Origin: Nocardioides jishulii
GTDB lineage: Bacteria > Actinomycetota > Actinomycetes > Propionibacteriales > Nocardioidaceae
Reading direction: 5' to 3'
Length of the DNA stretch: 64,000 nucleotides
Assembly (NCBI RefSeq): GCF_006007965.1
Contig: NZ_CP040748.1
Location: forward strand, 3,410,001-3,474,000
The translations under genes were made by a program, and so were the position numbers. Shown here one piece after another: positions 54,115 through 62,097 of the stretch. The notes beneath the pieces were generated by a model that was given only the letters and a program-made list of their open reading frames with translations, was not told the origin of the DNA and did not search any database. Position 1 is the stretch's first letter, and each line of letters begins with the position of its first letter.

Positions 54115-54591
54115 ATGAGCCTCGTAGGCCTGCGTGACCTCACCGACGGCGACCTCGACCTGCTCTTCGTCTGGGAGCAGGACCCGCGCGCCCGCGCGAT
54201 GGCCGCCTTCACCCGGCCCGACGTGGGCGACCGCGAGGCGTTCGACGCGCACCACCGCCGGATCCGCGACAACCCGGACCAGACCCTTCTGGCCGTCGAG
54301 GCCGACGGGGAGCTCGTGGGCACCGTGGGGAGCTATCCGATGGAGGGCGACCTCGAGGTCACCTACTGGATCGACCCAGCGAAGTGGGCCGCGGGTTCGC
54401 CTCAGCCGCTCTGGGGGAGTTCCTGCAGGTCGAGCGTCGGCGCCCGTTGTCGGCTCGCGTCGCCGAGCACAACCTGGGCTCGATCACCGTGCTGGAGCGC
54501 GCCGGGTTCGTGCGCGTGGGCGAGGAGACGTCGTACGCAAGAAGGCCTGGGCCGCGAGGTCGTCGAGCTGGTGCACCGGCTCGACGCCTGA
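54115..54591 (+). CDS. GNAT-family acetyltransferase with two compensating frameshifts
   Basis: This is a RimJ/RimL-like GNAT acetyltransferase. The first 90 residues read normally (MSLVGLRDLTDGDLDLLFVW to VTYWIDPAKW). At about 54386 one G is missing, after which GRGFASAALGEFLQVE continues in the next frame through ITVLERAGFVRVGEETSYA. At about 54540 an extra A restores the original frame (EGLGREVVELVHRL). The corrected protein is 158 residues, a normal length. Both indels lie in G or A runs and are probably sequence errors. TAGCGT lies eight bases before the ATG. Confidence 0.82.
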   Translation: MSLVGLRDLTDGDLDLLFVWEQDPRARAMAAFTRPDVGDREAFDAHHRRIRDNPDQTLLAVEADGELVGTVGSYPMEGDLEVTYWIDPAKWAAGSPQPLWGSSCRSSVGARCRLASPSTTWARSPCWSAPGSCAWARRRRTQEGLGREVVELVHRLDA

Positions 54592-54594
54592 CCC

Positions 54595-55065
54595 CTACCC
54601 GGTCGACTCGACCGGGGACCAGACGCCCAGCTCGTTGCCACTGGGGTCGACGAAGTGGAGGCGGCGACCACCCGGGAAGTCGTACGGCCCGGCGACGACG
54701 TCGCCGCCCGCGGCCACGATGGCCTGCTGGGTCGCGTCGAGGTCGTCGGAGTGGATGAGCACGAAGGGTCCGCCCACCGGCCTGGCCGCGGGCTGGACGA
54801 CCAGACCACCGACCTCCTCCTCGCTGCCGTCGAGGATGCCGGCGTAGCCAGGGCCGTAGTCCACGAACGTCCACCCGAAGGCCGCCTCGTAGAACGCCTG
54901 TGCCGCCACCAGGTCGGTCACGGTCAGCTCAACGTAGGAGAAGGCGTGGTGCGGTGGCTGGCCGGGCGCCCGGGCCGGGGACTCCGTGCTCGACCCCACC
55001 TCCGTGCTCGACCCCACCTCCGTGTTCGACCCCACCACGGAGAGTCCGCGCCGGTCGACGCTCAT
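54595..55065 (-). CDS. VOC-family (glyoxalase-like) protein
   Basis: This 156-residue single VOC domain shows YVELTVTDLVAAQAFYEAAFGW and FVLIHSDDLDATQQAI, then RRLHFVDPSGNELGVW with the usual metal-site Glu/His positions. Role is unknown; relatives include dioxygenases and resistance proteins. The N-terminal 28 residues come from a three-copy DNA repeat (EVGSST) and may not belong to the fold. ATG 55065 overlaps the stop of the upstream SRPBCC gene by one base. Confidence 0.85.
   Translation of the reverse strand: MSVDRRGLSVVGSNTEVGSSTEVGSSTESPARAPGQPPHHAFSYVELTVTDLVAAQAFYEAAFGWTFVDYGPGYAGILDGSEEEVGGLVVQPAARPVGGPFVLIHSDDLDATQQAIVAAGGDVVAGPYDFPGGRRLHFVDPSGNELGVWSPVESTG
54982..55035 (-). repeat. 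Three tandem copies of an 18-bp unit
   Basis: CTCCGTGCTCGACCCCAC occurs three times in a row (the third copy has one C-to-T change). It encodes the repeat EVGSST near the start of the VOC protein and keeps the frame. Confidence 0.85.
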
Positions 55066-55520
55066 CAGGCCGCCACCCTGACCGCGCCAGCGAGACCTTC
55101 GCGACAGCCGCGCATCATCTCGTGGTGGTTCCAGTGCAGCGCCGGCCGCAAGAGGCGTGAGGCGAGCCCGAGCCAGCCGTACGTGCGTACTTCCTGCTGG
55201 AACTCCACCCGGGTGCCGCCGCGTTCCTCGCTGAGGTCGAAGCGCACCCAGCCGACCAGGTCACCGTCGACCTCGACCTGCAGCCGCTCGGTCGAGCGCG
55301 TGGTGGCGATCAGCACCAGGTCGAGGACGTAGGGCAGGCGGGAGCGGCAGAGCACCCGGGCACTCTCACCGCCCAGCGCCGCGACGGCGACGACCTCGGG
55401 CCACCAGGTGGGGTAGGCCGCCAGGTCGTCGAGCACCGCCGCGACGTCGATCGGCGAGGCGTCGACGAACCAGGTCTCGTGGAAACGGTGCTCATGGAAA
55501 CGGTGCTCGGTGGCGGTCAC
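55065..55520 (-). CDS. SRPBCC/START-like protein
   Basis: This 151-residue protein has the SRPBCC hydrophobic-pocket fold: ETWFVDASPIDVAAVLDDLAAYPTWWPEV at the start and WVRFDLSEERGGTRVEFQQEV in the middle, with a long C-terminal helix. Such proteins bind lipids or polyketides, or act as cyclases. The first residues contain a small repeat (HRFHEHRFHE). It is followed directly by the VOC gene. Confidence 0.83.
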   Translation of the reverse strand: MTATEHRFHEHRFHETWFVDASPIDVAAVLDDLAAYPTWWPEVVAVAALGGESARVLCRSRLPYVLDLVLIATTRSTERLQVEVDGDLVGWVRFDLSEERGGTRVEFQQEVRTYGWLGLASRLLRPALHWNHHEMMRGCREGLAGAVRVAA

Positions 55521-55557
55521 GAGGCGGTTCCTACCCCGTGACCGCCACCGTCAGTCC

Positions 55558-56439
55558 TCAGTCAGCCGGCGGGGCGTCCATCTTCATGCCCGCGTCGAAC
55601 GAGTCGTCGGCGTTGATGAAGTCGAGCGCCTCAGCGGCTGCGGCCACCTCGGCCGTGACCTCGTGGGCCCACACCGGGTCGGTCACGACGGCCTGCATCT
55701 GTGCCGGGGTGATCGCCTGGGCGGTGCCGGTCGGCACTGACGCGCTCAGGACCACCCGGAGGTCGCGTGAGGAGCTCAGCACCTCGGCGACCAGCCGCGT
55801 GCGCCCGGGCTTGTCGGAGCGGTCGGTGTAGGTGCGCAGGATGTCGCCGTTGGGCAACGTGGTCACCTCACAGTCGGTCCCCTCATAGTTGGGGTCGGAG
55901 CAGTCGTCGCCGATGTCTCCCCCGAGGGGGCCTCCGAAGGCACTGAGCCTCTGCACGTTGAGCCCGATCTCCGAGCGGCCGACGGCATTGGTCAGGGTCA
56001 GCGAGCCCAAGGTCTGGCTGTTCCTCTCCGCAGGGATGACGACGTTGCCCGCCTCGTCGACCAAGTCGCCGCCGCCCTGACCCTCGAAGTCGTCGGCCGT
56101 GCCGCCCGGAGCCGTGTAGGTGCTCACCAGGTCGTTGAGCAGCCACGCAGTCGTCCGTCCGGTGATCGGCACGAGCTCGGGCGCCGGCGGGGTCGACGGG
56201 GCCGTGGGCTCGGCGGCGGGGGCGACCACGTTGGCCGGGTCCGAGGTGCCTCCGAGTCCGGTGAGGGCCCATCCCCCTACGGCGAGGAGGCTGACGGCGG
56301 CGGCGGTGCCGACGGCCGTCAGCGACCGGGCGAGGCGGCGCTTGGCCAACCCCTGCCGGCGGGCGGAGAAGGCGAGGGAGTCGAGGTCGGGGCGCACGCC
56401 CGTCACCTCGTCGTGGAGCTGGTCGTGGATGGTGGTCAT
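55558..56439 (-). CDS. Membrane-anchored partner of a SigE-type sigma factor
   Basis: This 293-residue protein has a cytoplasmic N-terminus (residues 1-38) and one membrane helix (TAVGTAAAVSLLAVGGWALT). An extracellular part of about 230 residues follows, with two cysteines in DDCSDPNYEGTDC. It starts one base after the stop of the SigE-type sigma gene, so the two are translationally coupled. By position it may control or report for that sigma factor, but no anti-sigma motif is seen. Function is inferred from context. Confidence 0.72.
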   Translation of the reverse strand: MTTIHDQLHDEVTGVRPDLDSLAFSARRQGLAKRRLARSLTAVGTAAAVSLLAVGGWALTGLGGTSDPANVVAPAAEPTAPSTPPAPELVPITGRTTAWLLNDLVSTYTAPGGTADDFEGQGGGDLVDEAGNVVIPAERNSQTLGSLTLTNAVGRSEIGLNVQRLSAFGGPLGGDIGDDCSDPNYEGTDCEVTTLPNGDILRTYTDRSDKPGRTRLVAEVLSSSRDLRVVLSASVPTGTAQAITPAQMQAVVTDPVWAHEVTAEVAAAAEALDFINADDSFDAGMKMDAPPAD

Positions 56440-56440
56440 G

Positions 56441-56968
56441 TCAGTCCTCTGTGTCGGCGAGTGTGGGATAGAGAGCACGGAGTCGAGCCAGCGCACGCGA
56501 GCTGCGCGTCCGGCAGGCCGACTCGCTGAGGCCGAGCTGGGCGGCGGTCTGGGTGACGCTGAGGTCCTCCCAGTAGCGCAGCACGACCACGGCCCGGTCC
56601 TGCGGAGCGAGCGAGTCGAGCGCCTGGAGCAGCGAGAGCCGGAGGTCGGACCCCTCACCGCGCCCGGGCGCGTCCACGGTGATCGGCAGCTCGACCACCC
56701 GCTTGCGACGGCGCTCGGCGAGGTAGAGACGCGTCATCATGGTGCGGGCGTACGCGACAGGGTTCTCGGCCCGGGAGACGAGGCGCCAACGCGCGAAGAC
56801 CGAGGCGTACGTGCTCTGGAGCAGGTCCTCGGCCTGGTCACGGTCCCCGCAGAGGAGGACCGCTGTCCGTAGCATCCGGGCGCCGGTGGCGTGGACGAAC
56901 TCCTCGAAGCTCCCCGCGCGCACCTCGGTCCCGATCTCTGTGCCCCACTGGGCTGTTGTTGTGCTCAC
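56441..56968 (-). CDS. SigE-family RNA polymerase sigma factor
   Basis: This 175-residue ECF sigma factor is of the actinobacterial SigE-like group. Region 2 (SFEEFVHATGARMLRTAVLLCGDRDQAEDLLQSTYASVFARW) and region 4 (LDSLAPQDRAVVVLRYWEDLSVTQTAAQLGLSE) are intact. The GTG start at 56968 could be replaced by the GTG near the RAGSFEEF segment. The partner membrane protein follows after one base. Confidence 0.9.
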   Translation of the reverse strand: MSTTTAQWGTEIGTEVRAGSFEEFVHATGARMLRTAVLLCGDRDQAEDLLQSTYASVFARWRLVSRAENPVAYARTMMTRLYLAERRRKRVVELPITVDAPGRGEGSDLRLSLLQALDSLAPQDRAVVVLRYWEDLSVTQTAAQLGLSESACRTRSSRALARLRALYPTLADTED

Positions 56969-57095
56969 ACCCTTCTAGAGGGACCGGGCGGTGGAAATGT
57001 TGCAGATCCTCCCCGAGGAGGTGCCCGGCGGCGGCGACCTGACCCGTCGCCACCGCCGCCATTCTGCCCGCCAACCGTCGCGGCGGGTGGTGGAA

Positions 57096-57332
57096 TCAGT
57101 CCTCCGGCAGGGCAGCGAACGCAGCCTTCATGTCGCGGTACCACCCCAACGACTGCTTGGGGTGCTTCCAGCGGCCCTTCATGGCGTCGCGCGCCTCCTG
57201 GTGGGTGGCGTCGCCGGCCTTCTCGGCCTGCTTGAGGTGCTTGTCCTGAGCGGCGATCACGTCGTCGGCGCTCTCGCCACGGTGCGGGAGGTCGCAGGGG
57301 CCGCCGAACTGGCGGCAGGTCATGGTCTTCAT
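57096..57332 (-). CDS. DUF1059 small protein
   Basis: This 78-residue protein has the DUF1059 pattern: MTCRQFGGPCDLPHRGESADDVIAAQ, then HLKQAEKAGDATHQEARDAMKGRW. Its two N-terminal cysteines could bind metal. Function is unknown. A GAGAGGAA site precedes the ATG. It follows the ECF41-like sigma gene by 82 bases in the same direction. Confidence 0.85.
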   Translation of the reverse strand: MKTMTCRQFGGPCDLPHRGESADDVIAAQDKHLKQAEKAGDATHQEARDAMKGRWKHPKQSLGWYRDMKAAFAALPED

Positions 57333-57414
57333 GGCAGTTCCTCTCTCGGGACGGTGGCGGCGAGAGCCGCCTTCACCCGGCTGACGAGCCGGGGGTGGGA
57401 GATGTGACGCGGGC

Positions 57415-58290
57415 TCAGTTCCATCGGTCGGCGCCCTTGCGGCGTACGACCTCGGCCAGCGTCTCGGGAGCAGCGCGGAAGGTGATCTGCTCGACGCGCC
57501 CCTCGCGCAGCGTGAAGTCGAAGACCACCCTGGCCTGCCCGCGGTCGAACCAGGCCGACGCCGGACGGTCGCCGACGAAGACCGCGAGTGCGGCGTGGGC
57601 GGCGCCGTTGAAGAACTGCGCCACTGCGTCGCGGCCCTCGATCCGGTCGGGGGTGCCGACGAGCACGGCGGCCCGGTCGGCACGGACCACGGCGTCGGGT
57701 GCCAGCAGGGTCAGCAACCGCTCGAAGTCGCCCTCGCGGGCGGCCGCCATGAAGGCGTCGACGACCTGCCAGTCGGCCAGCGCGTCCTCCGCGGCAGGCT
57801 GGGCGACCTTCGCCCGGGCCCGCGAGGCGAGCTTGCGAGCGGCCACCGGGGTGGTGTCGAGGACGCCGGCGATCGTGGCGAACTCGAAGCCGAAGCTGTC
57901 GTGGAGCACGAAGGCGACGCGCTCCGCCGGGGTCAGCCGGTCGAGCACGACGTGCAGGGCGACCCCCACGGCGTCGGCCAGGGCCACGTGGTCGGCGGGG
58001 TCCTCGGCGCTGGAGCCGGCGGTCACCTGCGCGACGCCGTGCTCGTGCTCGGCGAGGTCGTCGACGAGCAAGGGGCTGCGCGCCTTCAGGCGGTCGAGGC
58101 ACAGCCGCGTCGTGACGGTGGTCAGCCAGGCCGGGAGGCTCTCGATCGCGGCATCGGTGCGGGCCAGGCGCAGCCACGCCTGCTGCACGACGTCCTCGGC
58201 CTCGGCGTGGTCGCCGAGGACCTTGCCGGCCAGGCCGACCAGGCGGGGTCGCTCGGCCTCGAAGGCGGCGGTCTGGTCGATGGTGCTCAC
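57415..58290 (-). CDS. ECF41-like sigma factor with SnoaL-type C-terminal domain
   Basis: This 291-residue sigma factor is of the SigJ/ECF41 group. Regions 2 and 4 (DHAEAEDVVQQAWLRLARTDA and LTPAERVAFVLHDSFGFEFATIAGVL) are followed by a SnoaL-like domain from about residue 175 (DWQVVDAFMAAAREGDFERLLTLLAPDAVVRADR). That domain controls the sigma factor in place of a separate anti-sigma. GTG 58290 follows GGGAGC. The neighbouring YciI, reductase and DUF1059 genes are typical partners and may be its targets. Confidence 0.92.
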   Translation of the reverse strand: MSTIDQTAAFEAERPRLVGLAGKVLGDHAEAEDVVQQAWLRLARTDAAIESLPAWLTTVTTRLCLDRLKARSPLLVDDLAEHEHGVAQVTAGSSAEDPADHVALADAVGVALHVVLDRLTPAERVAFVLHDSFGFEFATIAGVLDTTPVAARKLASRARAKVAQPAAEDALADWQVVDAFMAAAREGDFERLLTLLAPDAVVRADRAAVLVGTPDRIEGRDAVAQFFNGAAHAALAVFVGDRPASAWFDRGQARVVFDFTLREGRVEQITFRAAPETLAEVVRRKGADRWN

Positions 58291-58341
58291 TGGGTGCTCC
58301 CTCTCTCGGTCGGGTCGGTCCTGGCCTGACGAGCGAGCCCC

Positions 58342-58983
58342 TCAGGACGTGACCAGGGGCGACTTCCGGGTGAACACGAGATGCGTGACGCCGCTGGGTG
58401 AGGCGGTCGTCTCGACGTCGTACGCCTCCTCGAACCCTTCGAGTCCCTCCCACAGCTGCGTCCCGCGGCCCAGCACGATCGGCACCTGCACCAGGTGGAC
58501 GTGGTCGACGAGCCCGGCGCTGATGAAGTCGCGCGCCACCGTGGCGCCGCCCCCGATGCGTACGTCCTGACCTCCGGCCGCCTCGGAGGCGATGCGCAAC
58601 GCCTCGGCCGGGGTGGCCGTGAGGAAGTGGAAGGTGGTGTCGCCCATCTCCAGGGGCTCCCGGGCATGGTGGGTGAGCACGAAGACAGGGGTGTGGAACG
58701 GAGGCTCCTCGCCCCACCAGCCACGCCAGTCGGGGTCGTCCTGCCAGCCCGGCGGGCCGAACTTGTGGGCGCCCATGATCTCGGCGCCGATGCCGCGCCA
58801 GTACTGCTGCGCGAAGGCCTCGTCGACCCCCGACGTGCCGTGCTCGGGGTCCCAGACCCGGGTCGCCATCATCCACGCGTGCAAGCGCTGGCCCGCGTGC
58901 CCGAAGGGCGTCTCGAAGGACTGGGGGTCGCCAGCCGCGAAGCCGTCGAGGGAGAGGGAGAAGTTGTGGATCCGGGTGGCCAT
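58342..58983 (-). CDS. Dihydrofolate-reductase-like (RibD C-terminal) protein
   Basis: This 213-residue protein belongs to the RibD C-terminal/DHFR-like family: RIHNFSLSLDGFAAGD at the start, GAEIMGAHKF and RIGGGATVARDFISAGLVDHVHLVQVPIVLGRG in the later half. These are NADPH-dependent reductases of unknown substrate. A GAAGGAGG site precedes the ATG. It lies between the YciI and sigma-factor genes, 21 and 51 bases away, so one operon is likely. Confidence 0.9.
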   Translation of the reverse strand: MATRIHNFSLSLDGFAAGDPQSFETPFGHAGQRLHAWMMATRVWDPEHGTSGVDEAFAQQYWRGIGAEIMGAHKFGPPGWQDDPDWRGWWGEEPPFHTPVFVLTHHAREPLEMGDTTFHFLTATPAEALRIASEAAGGQDVRIGGGATVARDFISAGLVDHVHLVQVPIVLGRGTQLWEGLEGFEEAYDVETTASPSGVTHLVFTRKSPLVTS

Positions 58984-59004
58984 CGGGCCTCCTTCCGGGA
59001 GGGT

Positions 59005-59370
59005 CTAGTCCTGCACGGCCTGGTCGACGCCGTGGCGCTGGGTGGGGTCGTCCAGCAGCTCCCGGACCTCCTGCGCGCAGCGACAGGCGACGGCGATGCG
59101 GTGCGCCCACTCGTAGGCATCGGCGGGGCTGTCGACGTCGATGATGGTGAAGCCGGCGAGGTTGGCGGTGATCAGGGCATAGCTCGCGATCAGGGTGCCG
59201 TCGGGCTCGACCACCATGGTGTCGTAGCCCTTGGGTCCTCCGCCGAAGAGCCAGACGCCGGCGTCCTTCGCCGCTGCCGTGACCTCGGCGGCGTCGGTGA
59301 CGACCTGGCGCAGGTCCTCGGCGGCGAAGGTGACCGAGTCCTCGGTGAACGAGATCAGGTATCGCGTCAT
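59005..59370 (-). CDS. YciI-like (DGPF/YCII-related) protein
   Basis: This 121-residue protein is of the YCII-related family, often found with ECF41-type sigma factors in actinobacteria: TRYLISFTEDSV at the start, GVWLFGGG, and FTIIDVDSPADAYEWAHR near the end. It probably has a ferredoxin-like fold; its function is unclear. ATG 59370 has GAGGAG just before it and starts a run of four co-directional genes. Confidence 0.88.
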   Translation of the reverse strand: MTRYLISFTEDSVTFAAEDLRQVVTDAAEVTAAAKDAGVWLFGGGPKGYDTMVVEPDGTLIASYALITANLAGFTIIDVDSPADAYEWAHRIAVACRCAQEVRELLDDPTQRHGVDQAVQD

Positions 59371-59508
59371 GCCGCTCCTCGCCCCCGGGGGCACCGCGAC
59401 ACGTCGCGACGCCCTGTCTGCGACCTGTCTACACCCGCGCGGACGTCAGGGGAATGGCACGTCCAGTCCTGCGGCGCCGCCCCGGGGAGGAGGCGGCCCT
59501 GGTCGCCG

Positions 59509-61101
59509 TCACATCAGGTCGCGGCGTCGAAAGCCGGCGAAGGCGATGGCCAGGAAGGTGAGGATGACCAAGCCCAGCCAGCCCAGGGCGGACCAGTCAG
59601 GGTCGGTGGCCGTGACCTGGGGGACGTGACGCAGGGGGCTGATGTCGAGCGCCCAGTCGGGCAGCTTGAAGGTCGGTCCGAGGATGGTCAGTCCGAACGT
59701 CGCCACCACGCCGACCCACCCCAGCATCCGGACCGCAGGGCGAGCGCCCACCGCCGCGAACGCAATGCTCACCAGGATCCACACGGCCGGGACGGTGGCC
59801 GTGGCCTGGAGGACGACGTCGCCGACGTCGGTCGAGCTGTCGCGCGCGTGGGCGACCACCCCCAGGGCGGTGCCCGCGACCAGCATCGCGGCCCCTGTGC
59901 CGGCCAGCGCGACGAGTGCGTTCGAGGCCAGGTAGGTGTGGCGCCGCAGGGAGGCGGCGAGCAACGGTTCCACCCGGTGGTCCACCTCCTCGGCATGGAT
60001 CCGCAGCGCCACCTGGACACCCATGGTCGCGGCGATGATCGCGATGATCTGCAGGATCGTGGCCACGAACGCGAACGTCAGGTCGGAGGGACCCTCGGCT
60101 CCGGAGGTGAGGACCTGGCCCATCCCCGGGTTGCCCGCGACGAGCTCGCCGACCGAGGTCGCCACGGTGCCGAAGAGCGCTCCGAGCGCGGCGAACGCCA
60201 CCAGCCAACCGACCAGCGAGCTGGCGTTGAGCTTCAGTGCCAGACCCCAGACGTGGCCGGCGACTCCGGCCTCACGAGGTCCGGGGCGCTGCGCGACCAT
60301 CCCCTGGCCGAAGTCGCGACGTTCCTGCAACGCGAACCCGACGGCCACCAGCACGATCGCGAGCCCGAGGGCGAGGAGCAGGGGCCAGGGGTTGTTGTCG
60401 GCGCCGGGTCCGCTCTCCTCGAGCCAGCCGTAGGGAGTCACCCAGGTGGCCCAGTCGGGCGCGTCGGAGATGTCGACGTAACCACGCAGCACGTAGGCGA
60501 TCCCGAGGGTGGCGACGCCGAAGGTGGAGGCGGCGCGGGCATCTGCGCCGAGCTGCGCGGTGATGGTCGCCACCCCGACGAACATCAGTCCTGCGGCGGT
60601 GTACGACGCTGACAGGACGGCGGTGGAGGCCACCCCGCCACCGCACAGGACGGTGACCAGGAAGCAGACGACTCCGAGCGCGACCGAGGCGATGGAGGCG
60701 ATGGCCACCGCGACAGCGAGCCGCGACGTCCGGGCGATGACCCCCGACGCGATCAGCTCGGCCTGACCGGAGTCCTCGTTGGCGCGACTGTTGCGCACCA
60801 CCGTCAGCACCGCCATCAGGCCGGTGAAGAACGCACCGAGCTGACCCGCGCGCCAGCCGTTGAACCCGTCGGCCGTGCTGAGGTCCTTGGCGGGTCCGAA
60901 GACCAGTGACAGGGCCGGGTTGGCCCCCAGGGTCCTCGCCAGGGCCACCCGCTCCTCGGGCTCGTCGAAGATCCACTCGTAGGCCAGGATCGAGGTCGCC
61001 GACAGGACCGTCACGATCGCCACCCAGGGGACGACGTTGCGGACGTCCTGGTGCAGCGACACCTTGAGCAGCGGTCGTACGCCCGCGAGGGGCACGCTCA
61101 T
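59509..61101 (-). CDS. ABC-2-type exporter permease
   Basis: This 530-residue membrane protein has about 12 helices and no ATPase. The sequence resembles the large permeases called polyketide-antibiotic exporters in actinobacteria. ATG 61101 overlaps the stop of the ATPase gene by four bases. Substrate is unknown; lipids, peptides or drugs are typical for the family. Confidence 0.85.
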   Translation of the reverse strand: MSVPLAGVRPLLKVSLHQDVRNVVPWVAIVTVLSATSILAYEWIFDEPEERVALARTLGANPALSLVFGPAKDLSTADGFNGWRAGQLGAFFTGLMAVLTVVRNSRANEDSGQAELIASGVIARTSRLAVAVAIASIASVALGVVCFLVTVLCGGGVASTAVLSASYTAAGLMFVGVATITAQLGADARAASTFGVATLGIAYVLRGYVDISDAPDWATWVTPYGWLEESGPGADNNPWPLLLALGLAIVLVAVGFALQERRDFGQGMVAQRPGPREAGVAGHVWGLALKLNASSLVGWLVAFAALGALFGTVATSVGELVAGNPGMGQVLTSGAEGPSDLTFAFVATILQIIAIIAATMGVQVALRIHAEEVDHRVEPLLAASLRRHTYLASNALVALAGTGAAMLVAGTALGVVAHARDSSTDVGDVVLQATATVPAVWILVSIAFAAVGARPAVRMLGWVGVVATFGLTILGPTFKLPDWALDISPLRHVPQVTATDPDWSALGWLGLVILTFLAIAFAGFRRRDLM

Positions 61102-62033
61102 GGGCGGGACTCCGGGTCCGCCAGGTCGTCGGCGTAGTGGCGCAGGAAGAGGTCTTCCAGCGAGGCCGGCGTGACGGTGAGGTGGGACATCTCGTACGCC
61201 ACCAGCTCGGCCATCGCCGCGTTGACCCGCCCGGGCTCGACCGTCGCGGTCAGCCGGTGGTGCTCGTCCAGCACGACGTCGTGCAGCTCGCTCAGCGAGC
61301 TCGGGTCGGCGGGCGGCCTCGCCAGGGTCGCGTTGATGGTGACCCGGGTCTGGCCGCGCAGCTCGTCCAGGGTGCCGGTCTGGACGATCCGTCCCTGCCG
61401 GATGATGCTGACCCGGTCGGCCAGCGCCTCCACCTCGCTCATGATGTGGCTCGACAGCAGGATGGTGCGCCCCTTCGCCTTCTCCTTCGCGATCTCGTCC
61501 TGGAAGACGGCCTCCATCAAGGGGTCCAGCCCCGAGGTCGGCTCGTCAAGGATCAACAGCTCGACGTCAGCCGCCAGCGCCGCCACGATCGCGACCTTCT
61601 GGCGGTTGCCCTTGGAGTACTGCCGACCCCGCTTGCTGGGCTCGAGCTCGAACCGCTCGATCAGCTCGTCCCGGCGCCGCGCGTCCAACCCGCCGCGAAG
61701 GTTGCCGAGCAGGTCGATCGCCTCCCCACCCGACAGCGCCGGCCACAGCACGACGTCCCCGGGCACGTACGCCAGTCGTCGGTGCAGCTCGACGACGTCG
61801 CGCCACGGGTCCCCGCCCATCAGCTCGACGGTCCCGCCGTTGGCGCGCAGCAGACCCAGCAGCACCCGGATGGTGGTGGACTTGCCCGACCCGTTGGGCC
61901 CCAGGAACCCGTGCACCTCTCCCCGCGCCACCGTGAGGTCGAGCCCGTCGAGCGCGGTGAAGGAGCCGAACTTCTTCACGAGCCCCTCGATGCGGATGAC
62001 GGGGCGGTCCGCCTGCCCGGACGTCTGGCTCAT
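61098..62033 (-). CDS. ABC transporter ATP-binding protein
   Basis: This 311-residue ATPase of an ABC-2 exporter has Walker A GPNGSGKST, signature YSKGNRQKV, Walker B LLILDEPTSGLDP and the switch His in ILLSSH. A C-terminal extension follows (from about residue 225). It precedes and overlaps the permease gene, so both act as one exporter. AGAAGG lies before the ATG. Confidence 0.93.
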   Translation of the reverse strand: MSQTSGQADRPVIRIEGLVKKFGSFTALDGLDLTVARGEVHGFLGPNGSGKSTTIRVLLGLLRANGGTVELMGGDPWRDVVELHRRLAYVPGDVVLWPALSGGEAIDLLGNLRGGLDARRRDELIERFELEPSKRGRQYSKGNRQKVAIVAALAADVELLILDEPTSGLDPLMEAVFQDEIAKEKAKGRTILLSSHIMSEVEALADRVSIIRQGRIVQTGTLDELRGQTRVTINATLARPPADPSSLSELHDVVLDEHHRLTATVEPGRVNAAMAELVAYEMSHLTVTPASLEDLFLRHYADDLADPESRP

Positions 62034-62097
62034 CAGCCTTCTCTCCTCGCGGGGCGACGGCCGGCATCAGCAGACCGTCGGAGGACAACGCTGTCGT

